This document shows, one piece after another, positions 7,839-16,178 of a DNA stretch of 60,765 nucleotides. A program made the position numbers and the translations under genes. Source of the stretch: a virus. The notes under the pieces were generated by a model. That model was not told the origin of the DNA, ran no database searches, and saw only the letters and a list, made by a program, of their open reading frames with translations. Where the stretch lies: the IMG/VR virus record IMGVR_UViG_3300033148_002164, positions 1 to 60,765 of that record. One strand, 5' to 3'. How positions within the stretch are numbered: position 1 is the stretch's first letter; each line of letters opens with the position of its first letter.

Positions 7839-8230
7839 TTCAGCCCCCTGAACATCTGCAGACGGCGCGGGCCCTTGGTGGACACAATCGCCTTGCCTTT
7901 CTCGGCTGGCCCACGGTTCTCGGGATGGCGCGCGAGCTTCTTGCGCCGGTCCTGCATTGCGAAGGTCGCCCACGCTCGAGCAGTCCGAAGCATCCACCCA
8001 GCAGGGTCAAGAGCACCAGGCGGGCGCACGTCGGTCGCGTGCCGTGCCGCACTGGCGAGCAGTGTCCCGCCGCGTCGGAGTTCAAGGCGGCGCCCCGGGC
8101 GGTCCACGAGGTAGATGCCGGCGCTCCACTTGGCTACGCAGGCGGCCCGGCGTGCCTTGACGGTGGCGCGGGCGATGTCCACGAGATCGGCGGGGCGGGA
8201 CGGGACGGTGAGTAGGGCGAGTTGGGTCAT
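7835..8230 (-). CDS. Hypothetical protein coupled to cytosine methyltransferase
   Basis: The 131-aa basic protein has no recognisable domain. It is rich in Ala and Arg, with a C-terminal basic tail (KGKAIVSTKGPRRLQMFRGLK). Both ends overlap neighbours by ATGA, so it is co-translated between the C5-methyltransferase and the helix-turn-helix gene. Confidence 0.65.
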   Translation of the reverse strand: MTQLALLTVPSRPADLVDIARATVKARRAACVAKWSAGIYLVDRPGRRLELRRGGTLLASAARHATDVRPPGALDPAGWMLRTARAWATFAMQDRRKKLARHPENRGPAEKGKAIVSTKGPRRLQMFRGLK

Positions 8231-9636
8231 TGGTCGAACCTCAGCCCGAACATTGGGACCTGAGCCCTCTTGGAGAAGTCCACAGCGTCAGGGCAGCCCT
8301 TGCCGCCGAAGTTCGCCCGGACAAGCGCATCGACCACGGGAGGGGAGACGCTGTTGCCAATGCGGGCCACCTTGTCCTTCTTGGTCCCGGTGAGGATGTA
8401 CGAGTCTGGGAAGCCTTGGGCTCGCGCCAGTTCACGCGGACTCAGCATCCTCATTCCAATGTCGGTGATGATGTAGCGCTCGCCGTCGATGTTGACGGTG
8501 ATGAGCCCGAAGCGGTCCTTGCTCACGATGGTGTGCATTGGCTCGTTCAAGCCGGACCAGCCGTCATTGCCATAATATTTAATTAGGAAGCTGGATACCA
8601 TGCTGGCGTTTCCGAGGTTGTGCTTCGACAGCCCCGCCACAACGACGGCCTTGGTGTCAGTCCCGGTCACCGTGTGCATCGGACCAGACAGCGGTTGCCC
8701 CGTGGTCTTCCCATTATGTTTCGCCAGGAATGCAGCCACCAGCGCGTGCTTGTTGCCGCCAGCCACGATGGTCCCAAGCGGCGCTTCGAGGTTCAGGCAG
8801 CGCGGACGCTGACCCTTGCGCTCGCCGTAGCCCGTCTGAACCATGGAAGGCGCATAGGGCTTTCCGTCGACGTTCACAATGTAGGGATCACCGGATAGGA
8901 CGTAGCGACGAATGCCCTCAGCGATCCGGCGTTGGGTGGCTTCTGCGAGGTCCTTCTTCCGGGTGAAGATGCTCGGAACTGGAATGCTCCAGTCGATGCA
9001 CTCGGCAGCAATCCGGTACGGCGCCGCGCGTCCTGGCCCATGAGTCGGCTCAGGCCATACGATCGGCTTGCCGTCTCGCCGGCACACAAGAAACAGCCTC
9101 TTGCGCGTCGTCGGCGCGCCGTAGTCGCACGCCTTGAGCACCCGGTTCTCGACCACGTAGCCAAGTGCCTCAAGAGCACCGATGAACTCGCGATAGGTCT
9201 CGCCGGCCCGCTCCTTGATGGGCTTGTTGTTCTCATCCAGTGGCCCCCAAGTCTTGAACTCGGCGACGTTCTCCAGCATCAGCACCTCGGGAGCGACCTG
9301 CTTGGCCCACTTCTCCACCACCCACGCGAGCGAGCGGATGCCCTGCGACCGAGGCTTGCCGCCGCGCGCCTTCGAGAAGTGAGTGCAGTCAGGGGAGGCC
9401 CACAGGAGGTGGATCATCCGGCCAGCAGCAGCCTCGCCAGGAACAACCTCATAGACCGACTCGCATCGGTGCACAGTCATCGGGTGATTCGCCTCGTGCA
9501 TAGCGATGGCTGCAGGGCTGTGGTTGACGGCGAGAACGGGAGAGCATCCGCTGGCGAGGTCGATGCCGTGAGACGCTCCGCCGCCACCGGCGAACAGGTC
9601 GATCGAGATGAAAGTGCCTCTGGCGTTCACAGCCAA
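8227..9636 (-). CDS. C5-cytosine DNA methyltransferase
   Basis: The 469-aa enzyme has motif I DLFAGGGG at residues 13-20, the motif IV region ASPDCTHFSKARGGKP with the catalytic Cys at 84, and motif VI ENV at 122-124. It ends with LSPRELARAQGFPDSY and IGNSVSPPVV, which are motifs IX and X. SPDC in place of PPCQ is a known variant in phage and prophage members. The long central region with two related NEPMHTIV/GPMHTVTG segments is the target-recognition area. Together with the Dam-like and beta-class enzymes it gives the phage three methylation chemistries, presumably against host restriction. Confidence 0.93.
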   Translation of the reverse strand: MAVNARGTFISIDLFAGGGGASHGIDLASGCSPVLAVNHSPAAIAMHEANHPMTVHRCESVYEVVPGEAAAGRMIHLLWASPDCTHFSKARGGKPRSQGIRSLAWVVEKWAKQVAPEVLMLENVAEFKTWGPLDENNKPIKERAGETYREFIGALEALGYVVENRVLKACDYGAPTTRKRLFLVCRRDGKPIVWPEPTHGPGRAAPYRIAAECIDWSIPVPSIFTRKKDLAEATQRRIAEGIRRYVLSGDPYIVNVDGKPYAPSMVQTGYGERKGQRPRCLNLEAPLGTIVAGGNKHALVAAFLAKHNGKTTGQPLSGPMHTVTGTDTKAVVVAGLSKHNLGNASMVSSFLIKYYGNDGWSGLNEPMHTIVSKDRFGLITVNIDGERYIITDIGMRMLSPRELARAQGFPDSYILTGTKKDKVARIGNSVSPPVVDALVRANFGGKGCPDAVDFSKRAQVPMFGLRFDQ

Positions 9637-9809
9637 CTCACGGTTACGGGCTGACCATCGTGGAGAAACACGACGCCAGCAAGTTCATCCGTGTCTCGGT
9701 CGACGAGGCTGGCGCTCCACCCGAAGTCCTGCTTCGCCACGTCGAGAATCAGCAGGCCCTCGGTGTGGGCGGATGCTCGGAAGGCTTGGGCTGCTTGAAG
9801 TAGGCTCAT
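9627..9809 (-). CDS. Small hypothetical protein leading the cytosine methylase operon
   Basis: The 60-aa protein follows a GGAGAACGAG-ATG ribosome site and a promoter at 9834-9863. Its end overlaps the methyltransferase start by 10 bases, so it may act as a leader cistron. No family is recognised. Confidence 0.65.
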   Translation of the reverse strand: MSLLQAAQAFRASAHTEGLLILDVAKQDFGWSASLVDRDTDELAGVVFLHDGQPVTVSWL

Positions 9810-9833
9810 CTCGTTCTCCCTGTTTGCTCAATT

Positions 9834-9884
9834 AGAGTAACAGGCCAGAACACGCCACGTCAACAACAAACCCCTAAACGATCG
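9834..9884 (-). promoter_or_regulatory. Promoter of cytosine methylase operon with CGATCG element
   Basis: On the minus strand TTGACG (9863-9858) is followed after 18 bp by TACTCT (9839-9834). CGATCG lies upstream at 9879-9884, inside the end of the resolvase gene. Confidence 0.6.
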
Positions 9885-10404
9885 CCGAGTCTCGAATCTC
9901 CATCAACTCAAGCAGCCCGTCGATCCACCCGAGCCGCCCGAACGGTACGCCCATCTTCTCAATCTGCTTCAGAGTCAGGCTCGCAGTACCCGGCCGAGCT
10001 CGGCGCCCCGCCTCTTTGTTGTCGTGCCACGCCTTCCAGATCGGCCACACCCGTGAGATCGGCAGCGACCACGCCCCTTGTCCACGAACCCGCAGCGCCA
10101 CGAACCCAACGCCGCCCGCCGCCTCCATCCTCAGTATGTCCTCGGCCTGGTGCTTTTTGAGATTGGCCAGACTCCACGGGGCCTTGGTCGAATCCTTGGC
10201 GTCAAAGCAGACCGCCACCGAATCGCATGAGCCCATGAAGTCGGGCTTCCCCTTCGCCGTGATGATCACCTTGTCGCCCACCCGTTTGTGGGGCGGGTCA
10301 GTCGGGACAACCCAGCAGCGCGGGCCGGCGAGGGCGTGCCAGTCCTCGAGGACTCGTTGCCAGTCGAGGCCCGTGTTGTTGACGTTGGTGCGGCGGCGTC
10401 TCAG
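9874..10404 (-). CDS. RecU-like Holliday junction resolvase, probable CTG start
   Basis: The protein contains TNVNNTGLDWQRVLEDWH, then GKPDF, FDAKDS and LKKHQAEDIL, followed by GGVGFVALRV. This is the order of the RecU resolvase fold, with the Asp, Asp/Lys and Gln of a PD-(D/E)XK site. The conserved N-terminal block lies upstream of the first GTG (10281). The only suitable start is CTG at 10404, which overlaps the stop of the beta-helix gene as CTGA, matching the ATGA, GTGA and TTGA overlaps elsewhere. The product would be 176 aa. It would resolve branched DNA made by RecT-dependent recombination or replication before packaging. Confidence 0.72.
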   Translation of the reverse strand: MRRRRTNVNNTGLDWQRVLEDWHALAGPRCWVVPTDPPHKRVGDKVIITAKGKPDFMGSCDSVAVCFDAKDSTKAPWSLANLKKHQAEDILRMEAAGGVGFVALRVRGQGAWSLPISRVWPIWKAWHDNKEAGRRARPGTASLTLKQIEKMGVPFGRLGWIDGLLELMEIRDSAIV

Positions 10405-12437
10405 ATGATCCAGCGGCTGCGAGAGGCCTTGACAGCAACGATTCTCACCGAGCCGCCGTAACTCCCTGCAGCGGTGTGGGAGATCACGGCCGACAGGGCT
10501 TGGACGGGACTCAACGCGGACACATCAAGCTCAAGCGTAGTGGTGAAGACCACATCGTTGGACGCGATCGACAGGGTAGTCGTGTCGGTCACCGGGGTGT
10601 TGTCGGCGACAGATGAACCGTCGAAGACGTCTCCGTTCTGCCAGGTGGCAGTGTTCAGTGCCAGCACGACAGTGCCAGTCCCGGTCGTCGTTGGCGTCCA
10701 GTCGACATCAAACTTCACGGGCCGGCTGGTGTCGTCTCCGAGTTCGCCTGGAATCTCAGGCCAGCCAAGCCCGTCGCCCTGGCCAAGCAGGTTGCCGGAG
10801 GCGCTGAACTGGATGTTCGGAGAGACGAGGATGTTGCTGTTGCCAGGCGCAGCAGATCCGGTGAGCGGGATCGCGTTTCCGAGGGTGACGCCCGGAAGCA
10901 CCTCCTCTTGCACCGCGTTGCCGTAGCCCTCAAGCACAGCAGTCTCGGTGACGCTCACCCGATTCGTGCCAAGCTTTACCCGCTCAGCTTCTGGAATCGT
11001 TCCGATTACGCTGGTGATGCGGACGCGCAAGCCGTAGCCAGTGACTCCGTTGATCGTGTCGGTGACCCACGTCCCGGCGATGGCTGGCGAGTTGTAGCGG
11101 ATGTGTTGCTTCTCGACGTTCTGGAGGACGCCTTGATTCGGATACTGTGTGTCCGCTGCATCGTTGCTGCCCATGACTGGAACGGCTGTCCACGCTCCAG
11201 CGCCAGTCGTGTACTCGAAGACGAGCGCGCCGCCACCGAGGACTGCTGCCGTTGTGACGTCGATTACGATGTCTGGGAACTTGCGCGGAGTTTGGCTGAT
11301 CATGATCAGGCTGTTATCCACGCCGGTGCCTTGGAAGATCGGCGTCGTGCTCCCGGCTCTCGACGCCAGGATTGAGGTCAGATCGACGTATGTCGCGGTG
11401 CCGTCAAAGCTGAGCGTCTTCATGCCGAGCGTGGTGCTGTTGCCTTCCCCGAAGTTTGACTCAAACCCTCGAAGGCTGTTGCCGACATTGAACGCTCCGA
11501 GCACGCTGACGCCCGGATCGTCGTTGACGCCAGTATCCACTTGAAGAATCGCCGCATCGACAGCCAAGGCCCAGGCGAGGCCCCCGCTAAACCGTTCGAT
11601 CCTGAACTCGAACGATCCACTCAGGGTGGTCCCGACGCCAGTCAGGGCAGGGTCGACCAGAATGTCGAATGCTGAGGCGTGCAGATGCGTGCTCTCTATC
11701 GAGATGTCCAGGCCATCAGCCGCGATGTGCAGCCCGTTGACGACTGACGGGCTGTTCTCGGGCAGTGAGACCAGATCGAGGACTGCAGTGCCGCCTGATA
11801 TGTGCAGGTAGTCGGTGCATGCGTAGAAGGTGCTGTTCTGAATGAGCGACTTCCGAACGATGAGATCGCCGCCAGTCTGCAGAATGAAGTCATCGCAGGA
11901 GCCGAACGAACCGAAGGACTCCTCAAGAATCAGGTTCCCGCTCGTGAGATTGAAGACCGAGGAGAAGTTGCCCGAGATGTGGTAGAAGCCGATCAGAACG
12001 GTGACGGTTCCAGCACCGCCGCAAAGGACAGCTGGACCAGTGCCGCCCTGGCCAACGACCGCGATCTGAGCCAGAGCGGCGATGCCTGCGCCAGTCACAG
12101 CAGACGTGTCGATCACTGGATTAGCACCACTGACAGGACCGTGGACGGTGATGTTCTCCAGCGTCGTGATGTCGCTCATGGTCACGCGGGTGGACGTTGC
12201 GTCGGCGCCGCTGATGATCACGGTCTGCTGGGTCGAGGCGCTGATGACCGGCACCGCAAACTTCAGTGTGATCGACTCGGCGTAGTTGCCGGTATGGACC
12301 ATGACCGTCTGGCCTGGAGAGGCGTCGTCGATCGCGTCCTGAATGACGGTGTACTTCCGGCCGCTCTTGGCGACGTGGAGTTCTCCGCCTGCTGGGACAA
12401 AAGCCCCTGCTCCTCCGGGTGGGATTGATACACGCAT
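10401..12437 (-). CDS. Right-handed beta-helix protein, candidate tail spike or fibre
   Basis: The 678-aa product begins with a pectate-lyase/pectin-esterase-like opening (GRKYTVIQDAIDDASPGQTV, then VHTGNY). A long run of short, hydrophobic, Gly/Asn/Thr-rich repeats follows, as in right-handed parallel beta-helices, and then a C-terminal beta-rich domain of about 250 residues. Such proteins form trimeric receptor-binding or polysaccharide-degrading spikes. No catalytic set could be assigned. It is encoded on the minus strand between a resolvase and small early genes, far from the other tail genes, and is coupled to the 12437-12805 gene (TGATG). A function in host recognition is inferred. Confidence 0.7.
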   Translation of the reverse strand: MRVSIPPGGAGAFVPAGGELHVAKSGRKYTVIQDAIDDASPGQTVMVHTGNYAESITLKFAVPVISASTQQTVIISGADATSTRVTMSDITTLENITVHGPVSGANPVIDTSAVTGAGIAALAQIAVVGQGGTGPAVLCGGAGTVTVLIGFYHISGNFSSVFNLTSGNLILEESFGSFGSCDDFILQTGGDLIVRKSLIQNSTFYACTDYLHISGGTAVLDLVSLPENSPSVVNGLHIAADGLDISIESTHLHASAFDILVDPALTGVGTTLSGSFEFRIERFSGGLAWALAVDAAILQVDTGVNDDPGVSVLGAFNVGNSLRGFESNFGEGNSTTLGMKTLSFDGTATYVDLTSILASRAGSTTPIFQGTGVDNSLIMISQTPRKFPDIVIDVTTAAVLGGGALVFEYTTGAGAWTAVPVMGSNDAADTQYPNQGVLQNVEKQHIRYNSPAIAGTWVTDTINGVTGYGLRVRITSVIGTIPEAERVKLGTNRVSVTETAVLEGYGNAVQEEVLPGVTLGNAIPLTGSAAPGNSNILVSPNIQFSASGNLLGQGDGLGWPEIPGELGDDTSRPVKFDVDWTPTTTGTGTVVLALNTATWQNGDVFDGSSVADNTPVTDTTTLSIASNDVVFTTTLELDVSALSPVQALSAVISHTAAGSYGGSVRIVAVKASRSRWII

Positions 12438-12805
12438 CAGAGCACCTGCAGGCGCTTGAGGACCACAGTCACCGAGATAGCCGCGCCATCACCAGCGATG
12501 AACAGGCTCTTCGGCAGCAACTCCGGAAGCTGTCGCTCGTTCGCCGGCTGCTGTGGCCAGAAGTCCCCGTAGACCCCATTGGCTACGACTGGGAACCGGT
12601 TTGTTCCGACCGCCGCGCCATCCGTTGGTGCCTCAAGCGACCCAGTGACCCCCGCCTCTGAGAACGACATGAAGCCATCCCCCTCGGGGATCACGTCGGC
12701 ATCTGCCCAATCCGGGATCTTGACTTCCTGCCAAACCCCGTCCGAGGCCGTGAATGTGTGAGGCCAAGGAGCCTTGGTGATGTCGCTGAGGTCTATGGCG
12801 GCCAC
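12437..12805 (-). CDS. Virion-like accessory protein paired with the beta-helix protein
   Basis: The 122-aa beta-rich protein starts at GTG 12805 after AAGGAG. Its sequence (WQEVKIPDWADADVIPEGDGFMSF, ending with GDGAAISVTVVLKRL) resembles small head or tail decoration proteins in composition. TGATG coupling to the beta-helix gene suggests that the two form a two-gene structural unit. Confidence 0.6.
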   Translation of the reverse strand: MAAIDLSDITKAPWPHTFTASDGVWQEVKIPDWADADVIPEGDGFMSFSEAGVTGSLEAPTDGAAVGTNRFPVVANGVYGDFWPQQPANERQLPELLPKSLFIAGDGAAISVTVVLKRLQVL

Positions 12806-12864
12806 GGGCTCTCCTTGTCGGACCCCTCTGACGCCCAGAGTCTACCACGCCCGCGCCGTAGCGG

Positions 12865-13176
12865 CTACGTCATCTCGAATGGCTCCGACAGCCTGCGCAG
12901 CGCCTCTTGCACGCTGCTGCTCTTGGCGATCGCGTCGAGCACGATCTTGTCGGCTCCGAAGTGATTGGCCCCGTAGGCGACCCGCTTGGCGCAGTGGTCG
13001 CAGGCGAGCCCGTTCTTGGCCCCGTAGTGCCGCGCGGCCCCGCCTTTCCCGCACCAGGTGCAGCGCGGGATGCGCGCGAGCTCTTCCTGTAGGGCGGTGA
13101 TCAGGTCGCGCTCCAGGCCATTGCAGTCCGGAGTCCCGCCAGGTGTGAAGGCGTCATTGTCGCTCAGAACTGACAC
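12865..13176 (-). CDS. Small zinc-ribbon protein
   Basis: The 103-aa protein carries CTWCGKGGAARHYGAKNGLACDHC (split here as CxxC and CxxC), a likely single zinc site, flanked by helices. The start is GTG 13176, overlapping the upstream gene by 13 bases. No specific function is recognised. Confidence 0.6.
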   Translation of the reverse strand: MSVLSDNDAFTPGGTPDCNGLERDLITALQEELARIPRCTWCGKGGAARHYGAKNGLACDHCAKRVAYGANHFGADKIVLDAIAKSSSVQEALRRLSEPFEMT

Positions 13177-13394
13177 GAGTCGGCCTCATTGAGGTCGAGG
13201 TACTCGGCCCCGCCGTATCCAGCGTGAGCCCTGCGGAGCCCCGGGCGGCTGGCGATCATCTCCTCGATCGAGGCGCGGTTCGCGGCCTCCTGCTCCTCGG
13301 TGAGGTTGACCTTCATCGGGACATGGGCATCAGAACCCCGTCCGCTGATGTCGAGGCCGTGGTCGATGCTGCTGCTGAAATCGTCTTGGGTCAT
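13164..13394 (-). CDS. Small acidic hypothetical protein
   Basis: The 76-aa product starts at 13394 after GGAGAACGAC, 18 bases below a CATAGT -10 box. It is acidic with a helical middle (LTEEQEAANRASIEEMIA). It leads a short operon that includes the zinc-ribbon gene and possibly the beta-helix pair. Confidence 0.65.
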   Translation of the reverse strand: MTQDDFSSSIDHGLDISGRGSDAHVPMKVNLTEEQEAANRASIEEMIASRPGLRRAHAGYGGAEYLDLNEADSCQF

Positions 13395-13411
13395 GTCGTT
13401 CTCCTGCACTC

Positions 13412-13452
13412 ACTATGACACGGCGCTATAGTCACGTCAAGTATGCGATCGC
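13412..13452 (-). promoter_or_regulatory. Promoter with upstream GCGATCGC
   Basis: On the minus strand TTGACG (13440-13435) and CATAGT (13417-13412) are 17 bp apart. The 8-base palindrome GCGATCGC lies at 13445-13452. The promoter overlaps the 3' end of the upstream gene. Confidence 0.65.
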
Positions 13453-13790
13453 CCGAGGTGCCGATCAGTGTGCCCGCGAGAGCAGAGCCACTCCACATCG
13501 AGCGGCTTGCCGTGATCGTGGTGGTGCGCCTGGACTTTGAGCGACCCGCACGAGCAGGGCTTGCGGTGGATCTTCCCGTCTCTCAGGGCATTGTTCAGGG
13601 TGTACCGAGCTCGGTACTTGACCCGCTCATCGGGGGAGAGGTCGGCCATGCGCTGGCTTTGGCCGGGGCGTTGACGCCAGGCTCGACGGGCGATCCTTCG
13701 GCGCTCGGTGTAGCAGGCGTTGCAGGTGGCTTGGTTGTTCCGGTAGGCGTCGGCCGGCTTGGGTTCGCCGCAGGTCTTGCAGGCCTTCAT
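13437..13790 (-). CDS. Zinc-ribbon plus HNH-like protein
   Basis: The 117-aa protein has an N-terminal CxxC/CxxC ribbon (CKTCGEPKP, CNACYTERRR). Its C-terminal PCSCGSLKVQAHHHDHGKPLDVEWLCSRGHTDRH resembles a compact HNH/His-Me finger family in phages. The gene at 18693 has a related C-terminal domain. It may be a small nuclease. It is coupled upstream by ATGA. Confidence 0.7.
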   Translation of the reverse strand: MKACKTCGEPKPADAYRNNQATCNACYTERRRIARRAWRQRPGQSQRMADLSPDERVKYRARYTLNNALRDGKIHRKPCSCGSLKVQAHHHDHGKPLDVEWLCSRGHTDRHLGRSHT

Positions 13791-14275
13791 GCTTGCACCT
13801 TCGCCAGAAACTCAATCGCCTCGACGAGGTCGCGGTGATGTGCACTCAGTCCACCAGAGCCTTCCTCGCTCCAGTTGTCGACCCACCAAACCACAGGCAG
13901 CCGCACCCGAGTAGTCCGCCCAGCCATCCGCACCACATCAGCCGGCGTCAGCACATCACTCACATGCGCGTGGGTCTCCCACCACTCCAGCGGCTCCTCG
14001 TCCAACTGGAAGCACGCCGTAGTCCGCTCCTCGGCTCCGGTGGTGAGGTCGACGGTCACCCCAACGGTGAGCGGGTGGAGTTCGGCGAGGGCTCGGCGGG
14101 TGGTGGGGGAGAGGGCGAGCAGGGCGGTGTGGAGGGCGTTCATTGGTGCCTCGGTTAGGCTGGCCCGCCCCGTGGCGTCGGCGAGATATGCGATCGCGCA
14201 TGGATTGCCTTCGAGCGCGGCGGCCTCGATCTTCGCGATCTCAGCGGGCGTCAAGTTGCGGTATGCGCGAGTCAT
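13787..14275 (-). CDS. Hypothetical protein
   Basis: The 162-aa protein has an Ala/Leu-rich helical N-terminal half and a Trp-rich C-terminal half (EPLEWWETH, PVVWWVDNW). No family is recognised. Both ends overlap neighbours by ATGA within the 13.4-17.7 kb operon. Confidence 0.65.
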   Translation of the reverse strand: MTRAYRNLTPAEIAKIEAAALEGNPCAIAYLADATGRASLTEAPMNALHTALLALSPTTRRALAELHPLTVGVTVDLTTGAEERTTACFQLDEEPLEWWETHAHVSDVLTPADVVRMAGRTTRVRLPVVWWVDNWSEEGSGGLSAHHRDLVEAIEFLAKVQA

Positions 14276-14541
14276 GTTCGCCTCGGTGGGTTCGGGTCGC
14301 AGCAGGAGTTGGTGTCAAGCGGGCACCTGCTACAACTGATGGCAACAGCGTAGTTGTTATCCACCTTCGGGCAACTGTCCATGTACCCGTTTGGGTCGTA
14401 CTCAACAGTCTCAGCCAGAGCATCAAACCCCGCCCTCCACTGGCCATCCGCCAGCGTGCCGTCCTTGAACGGCCCCATGGTGTCCCCTCGCTTCTCTCCG
14501 TTGCGGCCCATCCGCCAGGCGATTGTGGTGGTGATGTTCAT
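14272..14541 (-). CDS. Small cysteine-rich hypothetical protein
   Basis: The 89-aa protein ends with a cysteine cluster (SCSRCPLDTNSCCDP) that could bind metal. The start at 14541 is set by the GGAGGCAGCACC-ATGA cassette formed by the end of the upstream paralog. A longer reading to 14625 lies inside that upstream gene and is rejected. Confidence 0.6.
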   Translation of the reverse strand: MNITTTIAWRMGRNGEKRGDTMGPFKDGTLADGQWRAGFDALAETVEYDPNGYMDSCPKVDNNYAVAISCSRCPLDTNSCCDPNPPRRT

Positions 14542-14933
14542 GGTGCTGCCTCCAAAGCTGCCACCAATGCGGCGGCCTCGGTTTTGCCGTATGCGATGGG
14601 GTCGCCCGGCATCCAGACGCGCCACTGCGGACGCTGACCTGGGATCATCTGCTGCGTGTTGACCGGACTACACCAAGCCACCCTCACCAGCGCCAACAGG
14701 CACCCGAGGGTCGCAGCGTCGGAGAGGTCTGGGATTTGCTCCGTGTCTCCAGTCCGAATCTCAGAAGCTGAACAGGCTCCGTGCTTGTCGAAGAACTCGA
14801 CATACCAGCGCCCTGCCTCTCCCTCCTTGGCCGAGAGGACTCGGTCGCCTTCGTCGTCCAGCATGCCCGGCATCCACTTGAATCCCTTGAGGCTTGCAAC
14901 AAGCTTGCCGAGTTCGATCATATCCTGAGTCAT
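14538..14933 (-). CDS. Paralogous WMPGM/LEAAP-family protein, copy 2
   Basis: The 131-aa protein has FKWMPGM at about residues 18-24, PDLSDAATLGCLLALVRVAW in the middle and AAALVAALEAAP at the end, closely matching the copy at 6506. Its final 17 bases are identical to those of copies 1 and 3 and supply the next gene's ribosome site. It lies directly beside copy 3, a tandem arrangement consistent with duplication. Confidence 0.75.
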   Translation of the reverse strand: MTQDMIELGKLVASLKGFKWMPGMLDDEGDRVLSAKEGEAGRWYVEFFDKHGACSASEIRTGDTEQIPDLSDAATLGCLLALVRVAWCSPVNTQQMIPGQRPQWRVWMPGDPIAYGKTEAAALVAALEAAP

Positions 14934-15298
14934 GGTGCTGCCTCCAGCGCCGAGACAATCACCTCGGCCTTACGGTTTGCCTTCCACGACCCAACGCCAG
15001 GCACGTCGAGATACCACCCGTTGGCCCGACCGAGGTCAGTCACAAGGCAGGGGTTCAGGTCGTGCCGGTCGTGCGCGATCATCACGAGGTCGAACACCTC
15101 AGCCAAGGTGCCGGTGTGGTCGAGGTCCGGCACGGCGTTCGCTGGCTCGCTCCAGTAGGCTGCCTCGTGTCGCGTGCCCCATAGCAAGCACCCGTTCGGG
15201 AGAGCCTCAGCGAGCACCACGCGGCCGTCGAGGTCCCGCATGCCGACGGTCCAGCGGAAGTGGCGGGAGTTGCGGGCGCGGAGCCCGAGGAGTCTCAT
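14930..15298 (-). CDS. Paralogous MPGM/LEAAP-family protein, copy 3
   Basis: The 122-aa product has FRWTVGM in place of the WMPGM motif, a central TLAEVFDLVMIAH helix and a C-terminal VIVSALEAAP. It is more divergent than copies 1 and 2 but ends with the same 17 bases. The start at 15298 overlaps the upstream stop (ATGA) after GGAGGTGACCCC. Confidence 0.7.
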   Translation of the reverse strand: MRLLGLRARNSRHFRWTVGMRDLDGRVVLAEALPNGCLLWGTRHEAAYWSEPANAVPDLDHTGTLAEVFDLVMIAHDRHDLNPCLVTDLGRANGWYLDVPGVGSWKANRKAEVIVSALEAAP

Positions 15299-15762
15299 GG
15301 GGTCACCTCCAGGCATTCCCACGCGAGAACCCAGCCGACGGGGCGCGTGGCTTCGAGGTCCTCTGACACGGTCGCCCTGCCGACTGCGCTATCAATCGAC
15401 GTGACGACGCCGACCTTCTGACCCTCAAGCGGCAGCATGAAGACGACCTTCGAACCAACATCTGGGCGAACCTGCTTCATCACTTCGGCGTTCTGGACCA
15501 TCCAAGCATTATTGGCTGCCCGCTTAGCTGAGTGGGTGCTGAACCCGTCGAGGTGGCTGACGAGCTGAGCGTCGATCGCCCAGCCTTCGTAATCGAGTTC
15601 ACGGGCAGCCTCATAGCCATCTTTGTGGCCGTACTGGAACACCTTCTTGATATCCGCCTTCTCCCCGTCATCGAGTTTGTCGTTCCACTTCTCGTAGTTC
15701 TCGACCCACTCGGCCACTGCTGCGTCGATGTAGCCGGCCCTCTTCGGGCGGGCGGGGATCAT
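15295..15762 (-). CDS. Hypothetical protein
   Basis: The 155-aa protein has a charged helical N-terminal half and a beta-rich C-terminal half (GSKVVFMLPLEGQKVGVVTSI). It ends with LEVTP, whose codons form the ribosome site for the next gene, echoing the LEAAP cassette. No function is recognised. Confidence 0.65.
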   Translation of the reverse strand: MIPARPKRAGYIDAAVAEWVENYEKWNDKLDDGEKADIKKVFQYGHKDGYEAARELDYEGWAIDAQLVSHLDGFSTHSAKRAANNAWMVQNAEVMKQVRPDVGSKVVFMLPLEGQKVGVVTSIDSAVGRATVSEDLEATRPVGWVLAWECLEVTP

Positions 15763-16178
15763 CCCTCACCCCCGCAGTCCGTAGCCAGGTCACCGTGCGC
15801 GCCGTCGTCGTTGTCGCTGGTCAGGTGCTCGTGGACCGCGCCTGCTCCGGTGCTGTCCTCGGCCCTCGCAAGGTCCGCTCCCCACTCGTCAATGGTGGCG
15901 TTGCAGTCATCGCAGTTCACGCGAGACAGGCTGTCAGTCAGCCCTTCGTTGGGGCCGTAGGCGCCGCACACCGCAGCGCCGAGGATTCCGTAGTGAAGTT
16001 TCATTCTGTTCTCCTGTGCTACTACAACCTTATCCGATTTGGATAACACGCGGTAGCACTTTCTCGGACAATCTCCCCCGCCCTCCACCACCCACCCCAC
16101 CACCACGGGATCTGCGGGGTGTTCGAGCTTGGCGCAGCGATCGTCGGGCAGGGCGTGATCGCAGGTGGCGCAGGTCAT
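15759..16178 (-). CDS. Cysteine-rich protein, possible two-start gene
   Basis: The full frame from ATG 16178 encodes 139 aa with an N-terminal Cys cluster (CATCDH, CPRKC) and a second Cys pair (CDDC). An internal start at 16004 follows a strong GGAGAACAGA-ATG site and would make an 81-aa product. Coding sequence between the two halves (KSDKVVVAQEN) spans a promoter-like stretch. Either one gene with an internal start or two once-separate genes joined in frame is possible. Confidence 0.5.
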   Translation of the reverse strand: MTCATCDHALPDDRCAKLEHPADPVVVGWVVEGGGDCPRKCYRVLSKSDKVVVAQENRMKLHYGILGAAVCGAYGPNEGLTDSLSRVNCDDCNATIDEWGADLARAEDSTGAGAVHEHLTSDNDDGAHGDLATDCGGEG

